64,000 nt of DNA from Methylobacter sp. (GTDB lineage Bacteria > Pseudomonadota > Gammaproteobacteria > Methylococcales > Methylomonadaceae), in contig NZ_JAUXVR010000048.1 of assembly GCF_030680395.1 (NCBI RefSeq), forward strand, positions 1 to 64,000, written 5' to 3'. Both the position numbers and the translations under genes were made by a program. Numbering within the stretch: position 1 is the first letter of the stretch; every line of letters begins with the position of its first letter. The notes under the pieces are model-generated. The model was not told where the DNA came from. It was given only the letters and a program-made list of their open reading frames with translations, and did no database searches. Shown here piece by piece: positions 29,719 through 39,056 of the stretch.

Positions 29719-30330
29719 TGAATGACCTTCGAATTTGCTGGATCACTATTCATTTTCAAGGCTGAATGCCGGAATCGGGAAGTAATGTGCTGGAGTGCCA
29801 TCCTGGTTATCCAATAAGTCATTGAAGCGTTTTATCCGGTTGAATCATCATGCCGAAACGAGAAGCTTGGTAAAAATACGCTCTTTTGCGTATACGGAAC
29901 AATCTGTTCGGAAAGGGTTTTTGCGTTTTCATTCAAAAAACTTAGTCTAAAGTCCAATATCGGCGAATTGCAAATGTAAGTAAAATTTCAAATGTTATTT
30001 GTGTTATTAACCTTTTAAAGTCCATTGATATGGGAGAAAGCCAAGGGACATAGATTTGGCAAAAACCAGTGCGGGTATTTCATTCGTGTCGGCTGATATA
30101 TTGTTAGTTTTGAGTTTATCAAACCTAATTATATGGACGGCTTCTTGTTAGCCGTAATAATAGACTCATCGTACTTCAAAATCCAGCGCCTTTATCCCAC
30201 TCCTCCTGGAGTTGGAATAGGCAATTTAAAAACCGAATTTTGTTGTGTGAACATTTTTATTTCCTTTCTAACTTTGTTCACAAGCAGATGAAAACGGTTT
30301 CCCGAAGAATTTTTATAACAGGCATTAATT
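29719..30330. other. 612-bp divergent intergenic region
   Basis: AT-rich region between the divergent kinase and OprB-porin genes. It holds motif copy 2 at 29942-29961. I see no convincing open frame, tRNA or strong hairpin elsewhere. It probably carries the promoters of both flanking genes. Confidence 0.6.
29942..29961 (+). promoter_or_regulatory. TTAG-C-AAAG-C-AATATC motif, copy 2
   Basis: TTAGTCTAAAGTCCAATATC, 224 bp upstream of the kinase start (minus strand) and 369 bp upstream of the porin gene. It matches copy 1 at 26041 in 17 of 21 positions. Confidence 0.5.
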
Positions 30331-31701
30331 ATGCGTACGATTATTAAAATTGCATTATTGAGTTCACTGGCATTGAGTCATGCCGTTCAATGCGACGAGA
30401 CCGCTGACGAAACAACTTTTTCCGGGGATCTTTTTTCGCGGTCCAAACTGAGCGGCGATTGGGGGGGCATTCGTAACGACATGGCCGAAAAGGGCGTGAC
30501 GCTGGATTTGGATGCTACCCATGTGACACAGCACGTCGCGTCCGGCGGCTATGACGGATCGCTGTTAAATCAATTCCCCGGCAACCGCATCAGTGAATTG
30601 TTACCGGGTAATAACGAGACGGAAAGCGATGGCATGTTCAACATGTTATTAAAGGTGGATACCGGCAAGGCAGGGCTTTGGCCGGGCGGCTTCCTGACGG
30701 TGCGGGGGGAAGGAAGAGTCGGCGATTCGGTAGGGATTCGCGCAGGCGGACTGATGCCGACCAACGGCGATGCTCTATCTCCAGCCGTGCCGGGTCACTC
30801 GAACCAAGACGTACTGGCGCTCACTGAATTGACTTATGCCCAGTTTTTGTCGAAACAGTTCGGAGTGGCATTCGGTCTGGTTAACACGGCGGATGGTGAC
30901 AAGAATGAATTTGCCGGATCGATGCGCTCCCGTTCCCACTTTATGAATGCAGGGATGCGTTTTTCGCCGGTCATTGGCGCCGCAGTACCCTTGTTAACGA
31001 CATTAGGGGCGACGGCAATTTTTCTGCCGACTAAAAATATCATTGGCACGGCAGGATTTGTAAATGCCGAAGAAACAGCAGGTTATAATCCTTTCGAACG
31101 GGACAAAGGAACCACTTTTGTGACCGAGTGGCAAGTCAAACACACTCTTTTCGGTTTGCCTGGAAAGCAAACGGCAGGTTTCGTTTATGGCTTCGACCGG
31201 AAGAAACTCGATTTCGGTGCTGACTCGCGGTCGCATCTTGCGTCACTAATTAGGACAGGGGAGGCCGTCAAGACCAACGCCGATACCTGGGCTCTTTATT
31301 ATAATGCCCATCAATATATTCAAGGAGATTCGAAGGGGGGATGGGGGCCTTTTATACGCACCGGGGTATCCGATGGTCATCCCAATCCGATCAAATGGAA
31401 TGTCGCTTTCGGTTTGGGCGGTGTCGGCGTGGGTTCTTGGCGGCCCAATGACAATTGGGGCATAGGCGGCTATGCGCTGGGCGCAAGCAATGAACCCGTG
31501 GTCAACCGCTTGGGAATTCAGGATGAAACCGGTTTTGAAGCATTTTATAATGCCGCTATATCACCTTGGCTGCATGTAACTGCGGACGTACAGTATATCG
31601 ATTCGGCCTTGACCGGGGCTAACCGGTTGGCAGGTGCAGGTTCCTTGCCAGGACCGAAAGATGCATGGGTTGTGGGTGTGAGAACGAATCTGAATTTTTA
31701 A
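30331..31701 (+). CDS. OprB-family carbohydrate-selective porin
   Basis: A 456-aa outer-membrane protein with a signal peptide (KIALLSSLALSHAVQC). The mature start LFSRSKLSGDWGGIRNDMAE is the OprB signature, followed by VTLDLDATHVTQ and LLKVDTGKAGLWPGG. The C-terminus (VVGVRTNLNF) ends in Phe as for barrel proteins. OprB porins import sugars; no sugar catabolic genes are adjacent. The transcript probably starts in the 612-bp region that includes motif copy 2. Confidence 0.92.
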   Translation: MRTIIKIALLSSLALSHAVQCDETADETTFSGDLFSRSKLSGDWGGIRNDMAEKGVTLDLDATHVTQHVASGGYDGSLLNQFPGNRISELLPGNNETESDGMFNMLLKVDTGKAGLWPGGFLTVRGEGRVGDSVGIRAGGLMPTNGDALSPAVPGHSNQDVLALTELTYAQFLSKQFGVAFGLVNTADGDKNEFAGSMRSRSHFMNAGMRFSPVIGAAVPLLTTLGATAIFLPTKNIIGTAGFVNAEETAGYNPFERDKGTTFVTEWQVKHTLFGLPGKQTAGFVYGFDRKKLDFGADSRSHLASLIRTGEAVKTNADTWALYYNAHQYIQGDSKGGWGPFIRTGVSDGHPNPIKWNVAFGLGGVGVGSWRPNDNWGIGGYALGASNEPVVNRLGIQDETGFEAFYNAAISPWLHVTADVQYIDSALTGANRLAGAGSLPGPKDAWVVGVRTNLNF

Positions 31702-31765
31702 CCGGAGCGTTATCATTTTCAAGAGTTGAGTGCGTTTTTGTTAAGGTAAAGCATCAGTTGGCACA

Positions 31766-32776
31766 ATGGGTTTTAAGGTGAAGTTTATCAAGACGATATT
31801 GATGGGATTAATCCTGATAATCACCACGCTATGGGGAGCTTTTGCTGTTTATTTTGGTGACTCCCACACTGGCATTGTCCAGACTTGTGTGTCCGTGGTA
31901 TTTGGCTTGTGCGGCCTGGCAGCTTTGATAAGTTTGGGTTTTCCGCGTTGGCGAAAGCGCATATTGCCGGGTTATGCGTTCCTGTTCGCAGCCATTCTGA
32001 CGTGGTGGCTTTTCATTAGCCCTTCAAATGAACGGCAATGGCAGCCGGACGTCGCCAAATTGGCCTACGCTACTTTCGATGGCGACAGAGTTACAGTGCA
32101 CAATATCCGCAATTTTGATTACCGGAGTGAATTTGATTATCAGCCTGCGTATTACAACAAAACCTATGATCTAAACAAACTGGAAGGGGTGGATCTGATT
32201 GCCGTTTATTGGATGGGGTCTGCTATTGCTCATACCATTCTAAGTTTTAATTTCGGTGGCAATGAACATCTGGCTGTCTCAATTGAAGCGCGCAAAGAGT
32301 TGGGTGAGGGCTATTCGACGATCAAAGGTTTTTTCAAACAGTACGAACTGATTTACATCGTGGCTGATGAGCGCGATGTAATTCGCCTGCGCACTAACTA
32401 CCGCAAGAATCCTCCTGAAGAGGCTTATCTTTACCGGATACAGGGCTCCCAACAAAGCGCCCGACGCTTATTTTTGGAGTACATGAAAAAGATTAATGAG
32501 CTGAATGTAGAGCCGGTATTCTACAAAACGCTACTGGATAATTGCACCACAGCTATCTGGTTTAATACCCGGATCAATCCGGAACATCTGCCGTTTTCCT
32601 GGAAAGTTCTGTTGAGCGGATATGTGCCGGAATACCTGTATGAGTCCAAGCGGCTTGATTCTCGAATCCCTTTTTCCGAATTACAGAAGCAAGCTCATAT
32701 AAATAGTCGGGCTCAGGCTGCCGATCAGTCATCTGATTTTTCAATGCGCATTCGGGTGGCTATTAAGCAGCCATAG
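31766..32776 (+). CDS. DUF4105 (Lnb-like N-terminal) membrane protein
   Basis: A 336-aa protein with three hydrophobic segments in the first 90 residues and a periplasmic DUF4105 domain of about 230 residues. DUF4105 signatures include GEGYSTIKGFFKQYELIYIV, DVIRLRTNYRKNP, and FYKTLLDNCTTAI near residue 265 (conserved Asn-Cys-Thr). The domain is related to papain-like fold predicted peptidases or transferases; the catalytic role is not established. It follows the porin in the same direction after 64 bp. Confidence 0.85.
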   Translation: MGFKVKFIKTILMGLILIITTLWGAFAVYFGDSHTGIVQTCVSVVFGLCGLAALISLGFPRWRKRILPGYAFLFAAILTWWLFISPSNERQWQPDVAKLAYATFDGDRVTVHNIRNFDYRSEFDYQPAYYNKTYDLNKLEGVDLIAVYWMGSAIAHTILSFNFGGNEHLAVSIEARKELGEGYSTIKGFFKQYELIYIVADERDVIRLRTNYRKNPPEEAYLYRIQGSQQSARRLFLEYMKKINELNVEPVFYKTLLDNCTTAIWFNTRINPEHLPFSWKVLLSGYVPEYLYESKRLDSRIPFSELQKQAHINSRAQAADQSSDFSMRIRVAIKQP

Positions 32777-33253
32777 CCACTATAAATAGCTCCCTTGGTC
32801 CAGGACTGGAATTTCAGGCAATGCTTCGATTAATACGGTTAACCCTTATGCCGCCGTTGATAAACACAACTGGTTTCGTTCTTAACAAGAGCCGGAGTGA
32901 TAGTCGCTTGGTTTTTTAACTACCGAAAATGAGGCATTAGCCAATATGGTCATTAATGGATAGCTGTCTCAATTTTATACATAGTGGGAATAATAAAAGC
33001 ATGAATATTTTTTTCTACAGCCCTTAGGGCTATATTAAATTCAAAAAAGCCATTATCAATCAATTAAATGACGAAATGAAATAATTGCATTAATATTGAG
33101 AAGCATGATGGTAGTTAGGCTTAGGTAACAGATAACTTAAACTACAGAGTACAGAGCGCCAATTAAAAATTACGAACTATAGCCTGTTTATATCAAATTT
33201 AAGAATGAGCTCATTTGTTAACAACGGAGCTGTTAGTAAGCCAAGAGAGATTT
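32777..33253. other. AT-rich intergenic region upstream of the defence island
   Basis: About 480 bp without a convincing gene. It is more AT-rich than its surroundings and includes the 13-bp palindrome AGCCCTTAGGGCT at about 33021-33033. It probably holds the promoter for the hsdR operon. I found no copy of the tRNA-Pro 3' end here. Confidence 0.55.
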
Positions 33254-36200
33254 ATGGACGACAAGAGCAATTTCAACTTTCTAAAAGAACATGACCCCAT
33301 ATTCTTTCAGTTAGCCTTTTCTGCTGAACAGCAATTTTCCACCGATCCTAACACCACCTTAATTAAACTGCGCCAATTGGGCGAAGCTTTAGCGCAAGAT
33401 ATGGCCGCTCGTTGTGGTATTGAGTTCGACGAAAAAACCTCACAAGTTGATTTACTGTTTAAATTGAATCGTGAAATTCGCCTCGATCCTACCATTCGTG
33501 ATCTATTCCATACCCTACGCATCGAAGGCAACAAAGCGACCCACCAATTCAGAACCCAACACAAAGAGGCCATGGATGGTTTGCGTTTGGCGAGGACATT
33601 GGCGGTCTGGTTTCATCAAGCATTTGGTCAACAAGGCACCGCCTTTAAGCCTGGCCCCTTTGTCGCACCTACCGATCCCAGTCAACAACTACGGGAGTTA
33701 AATACGCAGATCGAACAACTTAAAGCGAAACTGCTGGATGCGAATGAACAGGTCGAAAGCAATCAACAACTGATAGCTTTGGTTGCCCGGGAAAAACAAG
33801 AATATGTAACGCTGGCCGAGTACATGGATACAGAGGCTCGTGACTTTCAGCAACTCGCATTGGCCCATGAGAACCAACTCAATAACGAGCGGGAAGCCTT
33901 CGAGATCCGGGTCAGATCAATGCAGGCAGAGTTGGAAAGTCGGCAACAGGTTCCGTCGCAAATCAGCGCAAGCATACAAAAAGCCAGCGCTCAACTGTCT
34001 CTGAACGAAGAGTTGACGCGAATCCTGATAGATCAACAACTGATTGCTGCCGGCTGGGAAGCCGATACCGAACAACTGACCTATCAAAAAGGCGCGCGCC
34101 CGGAAAAAGGTAAAAACAAAGCCATTGCCGAATGGCCGACACAAGGCAAACAAGCCGCCGATTATGTCTTGTTTTGCGGATTAACCCCGATAGCTGTTGT
34201 CGAAGCCAAGCGCGAAAACATCAACGTCGCCGGAAAAATACCGCAAGCCGAACGCTATTCGCGAGGTTTTAAACAAAACAACTTCATGCAGCCCGCCTGG
34301 CAGCTTGAAGGAAGAACCATTGCCTGGGCTGACTGCGAAGCAGGCCACTACCAGATTCCGTTTGTCTATTCCTGTAATGCTCGTCCTTATGTCAAGCAAC
34401 TGGCCGAGCAATCCGGCACTTGGTTTCGTGACGTGCGGGAGCTTGCTAATTTACCACGACCCTTGCACGATTTTCATAGCCCCGAAGGTTTGCTCGACAG
34501 TCTTAAACGTAGTCGACAAGCAGCGCAACAGTTACTTAAGAACGAAGGTTTTGCTTATCTCAAATTGCGCGATTATCAGCAAAAAGCCATTCAGGCGGTA
34601 GAGCTCGCACTAGCCAATAATCAACCTAACTGCCTGTTGGCGATGGCGACCGGTACCGGTAAAACCCGCACCATCATCGGCTTAATGTATCGGTTTTTAA
34701 AAGCGGAGCACTTTAAACGCATTTTGTTTTTGGTGGATCGCACCGCGTTGGGCGAGCAAGCGATAGACTTTTTTAACGATGCGCCGCTAGAGCAAAACCA
34801 GACACTATCTAAGATTTACAACATTGCCTTGCTCGGTGATATGGCAGCCGAAGCAGAAACCCGCATTCAGGTGGCGACCGTACAGGCGATGGTCAAGCGG
34901 ATTTTTCAATCCGACAGCCCGCCGAATATCGATGCTTATGACTGTATCATTATTGACGAAGCGCATCGCGGTTACACGCTCGATCAAGAAATGACCGACG
35001 GCGAACTGGCGATACGCGATGTCGCGCAATACTTATCCAGCTACCGCCGGGTATTGGATTATTTCGATGCCGCCAAAATCGCTCTGACCGCGACACCGGC
35101 CAAACATACGACGGAAATTTTCGGCAAACCGGTATTTACCTACAGTTATCGTGAAGCCGTAGCCGACGACTGGCTGATCGACCATGAGCCGCCGATCCGC
35201 TACGAAACCCTGCTCAGCCAAAACGGCATTCATTTTGATAAAGGCATCCAGGTCAGCGTTATCAATACCCAAACCGGTGAAATAGAGCTGGCTGAATTGG
35301 ATGACGAACTCAATTTTGAAGTCGAAGCCTTTAACCGTCGCGTCATCACCGAGAGTTTTAACCAAGTCATTTGCACCCAGTTGGCAAAAGAACTCGATCC
35401 GTTCGGTCACGAAAAAACCATGATCTTTTGTGCCACCGACCTACATGCCGACATGGTCAAGCGCCTGTTGGATGAAGCATTCAAAGCGCTTTACGAGGAT
35501 GGTTACAACGAAGCGTCGGTACGAAAAATTACCGGACAAAGCGATAAAGTGCAGCAACTCATCCGCCAATACAAAAACGAAAAATACCCCTCTATTGCGA
35601 TAACGGTTGACCTGCTCACGACCGGCATCGATGTACCTCCTATCTGTAATCTGGTGTTTTTACGCCGGGTCCGTTCCCGTATTCTGTTTGAACAAATGCT
35701 GGGGCGCGCCACCCGCCGTTGCGATGAAATCGGCAAAACCGTATTCAAAATCTACGATCCTGTCGATATTTACGCGGCGCTGCAAGATGTCAGCTCGATG
35801 AAGCCCTTGGTCAAAGATCCTAATGTTACCCTGGAACAATTGCTGCAAGAGTTGAACGATCCCGCCAGCTTGACCGCACCGGGCAATAAGGCAGACACCA
35901 GCCATGCCCATGATGTGCTGGATGCCGTCAGCCAAAAAGTCATGCGGATATTGCGTAAAGCGGTCAATGCTGCCGAAAAGAAACCGCCACTCAAACAAAA
36001 ACTGGCTGAGTTGGAAACACTCTGGGGCGTAGAACCCGGCAAATTGCATCAGCATCTGCATCAACTCGGACCTAAAAATGCCAGTGATTTTGTTCAACGC
36101 CACAGCGGCTTACTCAAGCAACTCAACGAAGTGAGCGACCTGCTGGGGTCAGACTGTTTACCGATCATATACGACGGCGCTGATGAATTTAAAGGACGCA

Positions 36201-36727
36201 GCCAAACCTACGGCGTCAACGAAAAGCCAGCCGATTATTTGGACAGCTTTAACCACTTTATACGTGATCAGCTTAACCAATCCGTTGCCTTAGGTGTGAT
36301 CGTCAATAAACCCAAAGACCTGACTCGCGAACAACTGCGCGACGTGCGTTTATTACTGGATGAGCACGGCTATAGCGAGGCCAAATTGCAAAGTGCCTGG
36401 CGCAACCAAACCCATCAGGAAATCGCCGCCAGCATTGTCGGCTATATACGCCAAGCCGCTTTGGGCGAAGCCTTGTTGCCTTTTGATCAGCGCGTTGCCA
36501 ATGCGATGCAAAAAATCTACACGTTGCACAATTGGACGCCCATTCAACGCAAATGGCTGGATCGTCTTGCCAAACAACTGAGCCATGAAGTCGTCATCGA
36601 CCAACACTTTATCAACCGTGCCTTTGCCCAGGATGGCGGCGCTAAAAGACTGGATTCAATGCTCGACGGCGGCCTGGAAAAGGTAATAGACACGCTCAGC
36701 GAAAATCTCTGGCAAGCCACCGCTTAA
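33254..36727 (+). CDS. hsdR: Type I restriction enzyme R subunit (EcoEI/EcoR124-like)
   Basis: The restriction and translocation subunit, 1157 aa from ATG 33254 (AAGAGAGA just upstream); ATG 33215 would add 13 residues. Domains: DUF4145 near 15-125 (FHTLRIEGNKATHQ), a coiled-coil (135-215), the HSDR_N nuclease with D-(12)-EAK seen in ADYVLFCGLTPIAVVEAKRE, then a superfamily 2 helicase with ATGTGKTRTI near 465, DEAH near 569 and LTATPAKHT, and helicase motif VI in GRATRRCDE. The C-terminal part belongs to the EcoEI_R_C type. It cuts unmethylated DNA after translocation. It is the first gene of the island. Confidence 0.95.
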   Translation: MDDKSNFNFLKEHDPIFFQLAFSAEQQFSTDPNTTLIKLRQLGEALAQDMAARCGIEFDEKTSQVDLLFKLNREIRLDPTIRDLFHTLRIEGNKATHQFRTQHKEAMDGLRLARTLAVWFHQAFGQQGTAFKPGPFVAPTDPSQQLRELNTQIEQLKAKLLDANEQVESNQQLIALVAREKQEYVTLAEYMDTEARDFQQLALAHENQLNNEREAFEIRVRSMQAELESRQQVPSQISASIQKASAQLSLNEELTRILIDQQLIAAGWEADTEQLTYQKGARPEKGKNKAIAEWPTQGKQAADYVLFCGLTPIAVVEAKRENINVAGKIPQAERYSRGFKQNNFMQPAWQLEGRTIAWADCEAGHYQIPFVYSCNARPYVKQLAEQSGTWFRDVRELANLPRPLHDFHSPEGLLDSLKRSRQAAQQLLKNEGFAYLKLRDYQQKAIQAVELALANNQPNCLLAMATGTGKTRTIIGLMYRFLKAEHFKRILFLVDRTALGEQAIDFFNDAPLEQNQTLSKIYNIALLGDMAAEAETRIQVATVQAMVKRIFQSDSPPNIDAYDCIIIDEAHRGYTLDQEMTDGELAIRDVAQYLSSYRRVLDYFDAAKIALTATPAKHTTEIFGKPVFTYSYREAVADDWLIDHEPPIRYETLLSQNGIHFDKGIQVSVINTQTGEIELAELDDELNFEVEAFNRRVITESFNQVICTQLAKELDPFGHEKTMIFCATDLHADMVKRLLDEAFKALYEDGYNEASVRKITGQSDKVQQLIRQYKNEKYPSIAITVDLLTTGIDVPPICNLVFLRRVRSRILFEQMLGRATRRCDEIGKTVFKIYDPVDIYAALQDVSSMKPLVKDPNVTLEQLLQELNDPASLTAPGNKADTSHAHDVLDAVSQKVMRILRKAVNAAEKKPPLKQKLAELETLWGVEPGKLHQHLHQLGPKNASDFVQRHSGLLKQLNEVSDLLGSDCLPIIYDGADEFKGRSQTYGVNEKPADYLDSFNHFIRDQLNQSVALGVIVNKPKDLTREQLRDVRLLLDEHGYSEAKLQSAWRNQTHQEIAASIVGYIRQAALGEALLPFDQRVANAMQKIYTLHNWTPIQRKWLDRLAKQLSHEVVIDQHFINRAFAQDGGAKRLDSMLDGGLEKVIDTLSENLWQATA

Positions 36728-36780
36728 GTCGGACTCTGTTATAATCTAGCCAGATCAACTAGCCAGCTCAAGAGGTCGAT

Positions 36781-37038
36781 ATGCAAACCAAGCAATGGTC
36801 ATTACAAGACGCTAAAAATAAATTCAGTGCCGTCGTCGATGCTGCACAGCAAGGCAAAGCTCAGGTAATCACACGCCGTGGCGTGCCGTCGGCTGTCGTG
36901 CTGTCCATTGAAGAGTTTGAAAAATTCCAACGCTTTGAAGCCGCGCAATCGCCTTCCTTTATCGACCATCTGCTCAGTATGCCCGCCGATGATGGCGAAT
37001 TTGAACGACTGGATGTACAGCTCAGGGATTTTGAATAA
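36781..37038 (+). CDS. Type II antitoxin, Phd/YefM family
   Basis: An 85-aa antitoxin. The DNA-binding Phd/YefM fold is seen in WSLQDAKNKFSAVVDAAQQG and QVITRRGVPSAVVLSIEEF; the acidic C-terminal tail (MPADDGEFERLDVQLRDFE) would mask the toxin. Its last base overlaps the first base of the toxin gene, so the pair is translationally coupled. It starts 53 bp after hsdR and may also repress from its own site. Confidence 0.92.
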   Translation: MQTKQWSLQDAKNKFSAVVDAAQQGKAQVITRRGVPSAVVLSIEEFEKFQRFEAAQSPSFIDHLLSMPADDGEFERLDVQLRDFE

Positions 37039-37445
37039 TGCCCTATCTATTGGACACCGATATTCTGTCAGCCATTCGCAGCAAACAACGCGATCAGAAT
37101 CTGGAAAAATGGTTGCATAGCATCAACTCGTTAGACGTTTATCTGAGCGTCGTTACCATAGGTGAAGTTGAACGCGGCATTATCCAGCAACGGCGCAATA
37201 ATCCGGAATTCGCTGAGGATTTGCAACGCTGGTTGGACACCATTTTGCAGCGATACGAACAGCGCATATTGCCGTTATCCGTCAGTATTGCCCGCCGCTG
37301 GGGACAGTTAAGCGGAGAACTGGGGCATAACAGCGCCGATTTAATGATTGCCGCGACCGCGCTGGAACATAACCTGACCGTCGCCACCCGCAATACCCGC
37401 CATTTTGAGCCGACCCAAGTCAGCCTAATCAACCCCTATCTTTAG
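37038..37445 (+). CDS. PIN-domain toxin (VapC/FitB-like)
   Basis: A 135-aa PIN-domain ribonuclease toxin. The acidic metal-binding residues are visible in LLDTDILSAI, VVTIGEVERGI and SADLMIAATAL, and TRNTRHF closes the site. It would cut RNA (VapC members usually tRNA or rRNA) unless held by the antitoxin. The pair lies between hsdR and hsdM, with 12 bp to hsdM, and reads in the same direction, so it is within the restriction operon. Confidence 0.92.
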   Translation: MPYLLDTDILSAIRSKQRDQNLEKWLHSINSLDVYLSVVTIGEVERGIIQQRRNNPEFAEDLQRWLDTILQRYEQRILPLSVSIARRWGQLSGELGHNSADLMIAATALEHNLTVATRNTRHFEPTQVSLINPYL

Positions 37446-37457
37446 CTATAACGGATT

Positions 37458-39056
37458 ATGACCAACAACGACATTGTTCAAAAACTCTGGAACCTTTGCG
37501 ACGTACTGCGCGACGACGGCATTAACTACAGCGATTACGTCACCGAACTGGTGTTGCTGCTGTTCATCAAAATGGAATATGAAAATACCGAAGCCGGATT
37601 GCTGGACCAACACAAACTGCCCGAAGGCTGCCGCTGGCCTGATTTGAACAACAAAAGCGGCTTAAACCTGTTGAACGAATACAAGCGCATTCTGTTCATC
37701 CTCTCAACGGGTAAAGAGATTGTTAAAGACCCTAACGACGAAACCAAAACCATCGAAAATACCGTCATTACCGATCCGCTGATTTTGGCGATTTATGCCG
37801 ATGCCCAAACCCGCTTAAGGGAACCTCGCCATTTGGAACAACTGATTAAAAGCCTGGACACTATCGACTGGTTTAGCGCACAACGCGACGGCCTCGGTGA
37901 CTTATATGAAGGCTTGCTGGAAAAAAACGCCAGCGAAACCAAATCCGGTGCCGGACAATATTTTACCCCGCGCCCGTTGATCGACAGCATCATCCGTTGC
38001 GCCAAGCCGCAAGCCGGGGAAGTGATTCAAGACCCCGCCGCCGGTACCGCGGGTTTTTTAATCGCTGCCGATGCTTTTATCAAAAGCAATACCGACGATT
38101 ACTACAGCCTGCCCGAAAGAGAGCGAACTTTTCAGCGCAACAAAGCCTTTGTCGGCATGGAACTGGTGCCGGGGACGCGCCGCTTGGCGTTGATGAACTG
38201 CTTGTTGCACGGCATGGAAGGCGACGACGAAGGCGTGGTGCATTTGGGCAATACGCTCGGTCTGCCCGGCACCCAATTGCCCAAAGCCGATGTGATACTG
38301 ACCAATCCGCCGTTCGGCACCGCCAAAGGCGGCGGCGGCCCGACTCGTGACGATTTCACTTACAAAACCGGTAACAAGCAACTGGCGTTTTTGCAACACA
38401 TTTACCGCAGCCTGAAACCCGGCGGCCGCGCCGCCGTAGTGCTGCCCGATAACGTATTGTTCGAGGCCGGAGTCGGCACCGACATCCGCCGCGATTTAAT
38501 GCACAAATGCAACCTGCATACGATACTTAGGCTGCCAACAGGGATTTTCTACGCCCAGGGCGTTAAAACCAATGTGCTGTTTTTCAGCAAAGGCACGGCG
38601 GAAAAACCGGAACAGGACGAAAACTGCACGCAAAACGTCTGGGTCTACGATCTGCGCACCAACATGCCCAGCTTCGGCAAGCGCACACCGTTTAGCGACC
38701 AGCATCTGCAACCGTTTGAAGATTGCTTTCATGCCAGCGAACGCGCTGAAGCGGATGGCAACATCACCAATTTCCTGGAAACTGGTGAAACAGAATCCCG
38801 CTGGCACTGTTTTTCCCGAGACTGGATCAAAACCCAAAAAAGCGATTCGCTAGATATTGCTTGGCTGAAAGACCAGGACAGTATTGATGCTGCCAGCTTG
38901 CCGGAGCCGGATATTTTAGCTGCCGAAGCGATGAGCGAACTCACCGAAGCCTTGCGCGAACTCAACGGCTTGATGCTGGCTTTGGGTGCAGGTGATCAGG
39001 CGCAAGCGCAAAATGATTTATTGGCGGAGGTATTGGGATTGGGTGAGCGTGTATGA
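37458..39056 (+). CDS. hsdM: Type I restriction-modification DNA methyltransferase, M subunit
   Basis: The N6-adenine methyltransferase subunit, 532 aa. An N-terminal HsdM_N helical domain (about 1-150) is followed by the methylase: GAGQYFTPRPLIDSII, QDPAAGTAGFLIAADAF (AdoMet-binding motif I) and VILTNPPFGT (catalytic NPPF near 278). With HsdS it methylates the recognition site and, with HsdR, forms the restriction complex. The start of hsdS overlaps its stop by 4 bp (39053-39056). Confidence 0.95.
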   Translation: MTNNDIVQKLWNLCDVLRDDGINYSDYVTELVLLLFIKMEYENTEAGLLDQHKLPEGCRWPDLNNKSGLNLLNEYKRILFILSTGKEIVKDPNDETKTIENTVITDPLILAIYADAQTRLREPRHLEQLIKSLDTIDWFSAQRDGLGDLYEGLLEKNASETKSGAGQYFTPRPLIDSIIRCAKPQAGEVIQDPAAGTAGFLIAADAFIKSNTDDYYSLPERERTFQRNKAFVGMELVPGTRRLALMNCLLHGMEGDDEGVVHLGNTLGLPGTQLPKADVILTNPPFGTAKGGGGPTRDDFTYKTGNKQLAFLQHIYRSLKPGGRAAVVLPDNVLFEAGVGTDIRRDLMHKCNLHTILRLPTGIFYAQGVKTNVLFFSKGTAEKPEQDENCTQNVWVYDLRTNMPSFGKRTPFSDQHLQPFEDCFHASERAEADGNITNFLETGETESRWHCFSRDWIKTQKSDSLDIAWLKDQDSIDAASLPEPDILAAEAMSELTEALRELNGLMLALGAGDQAQAQNDLLAEVLGLGERV

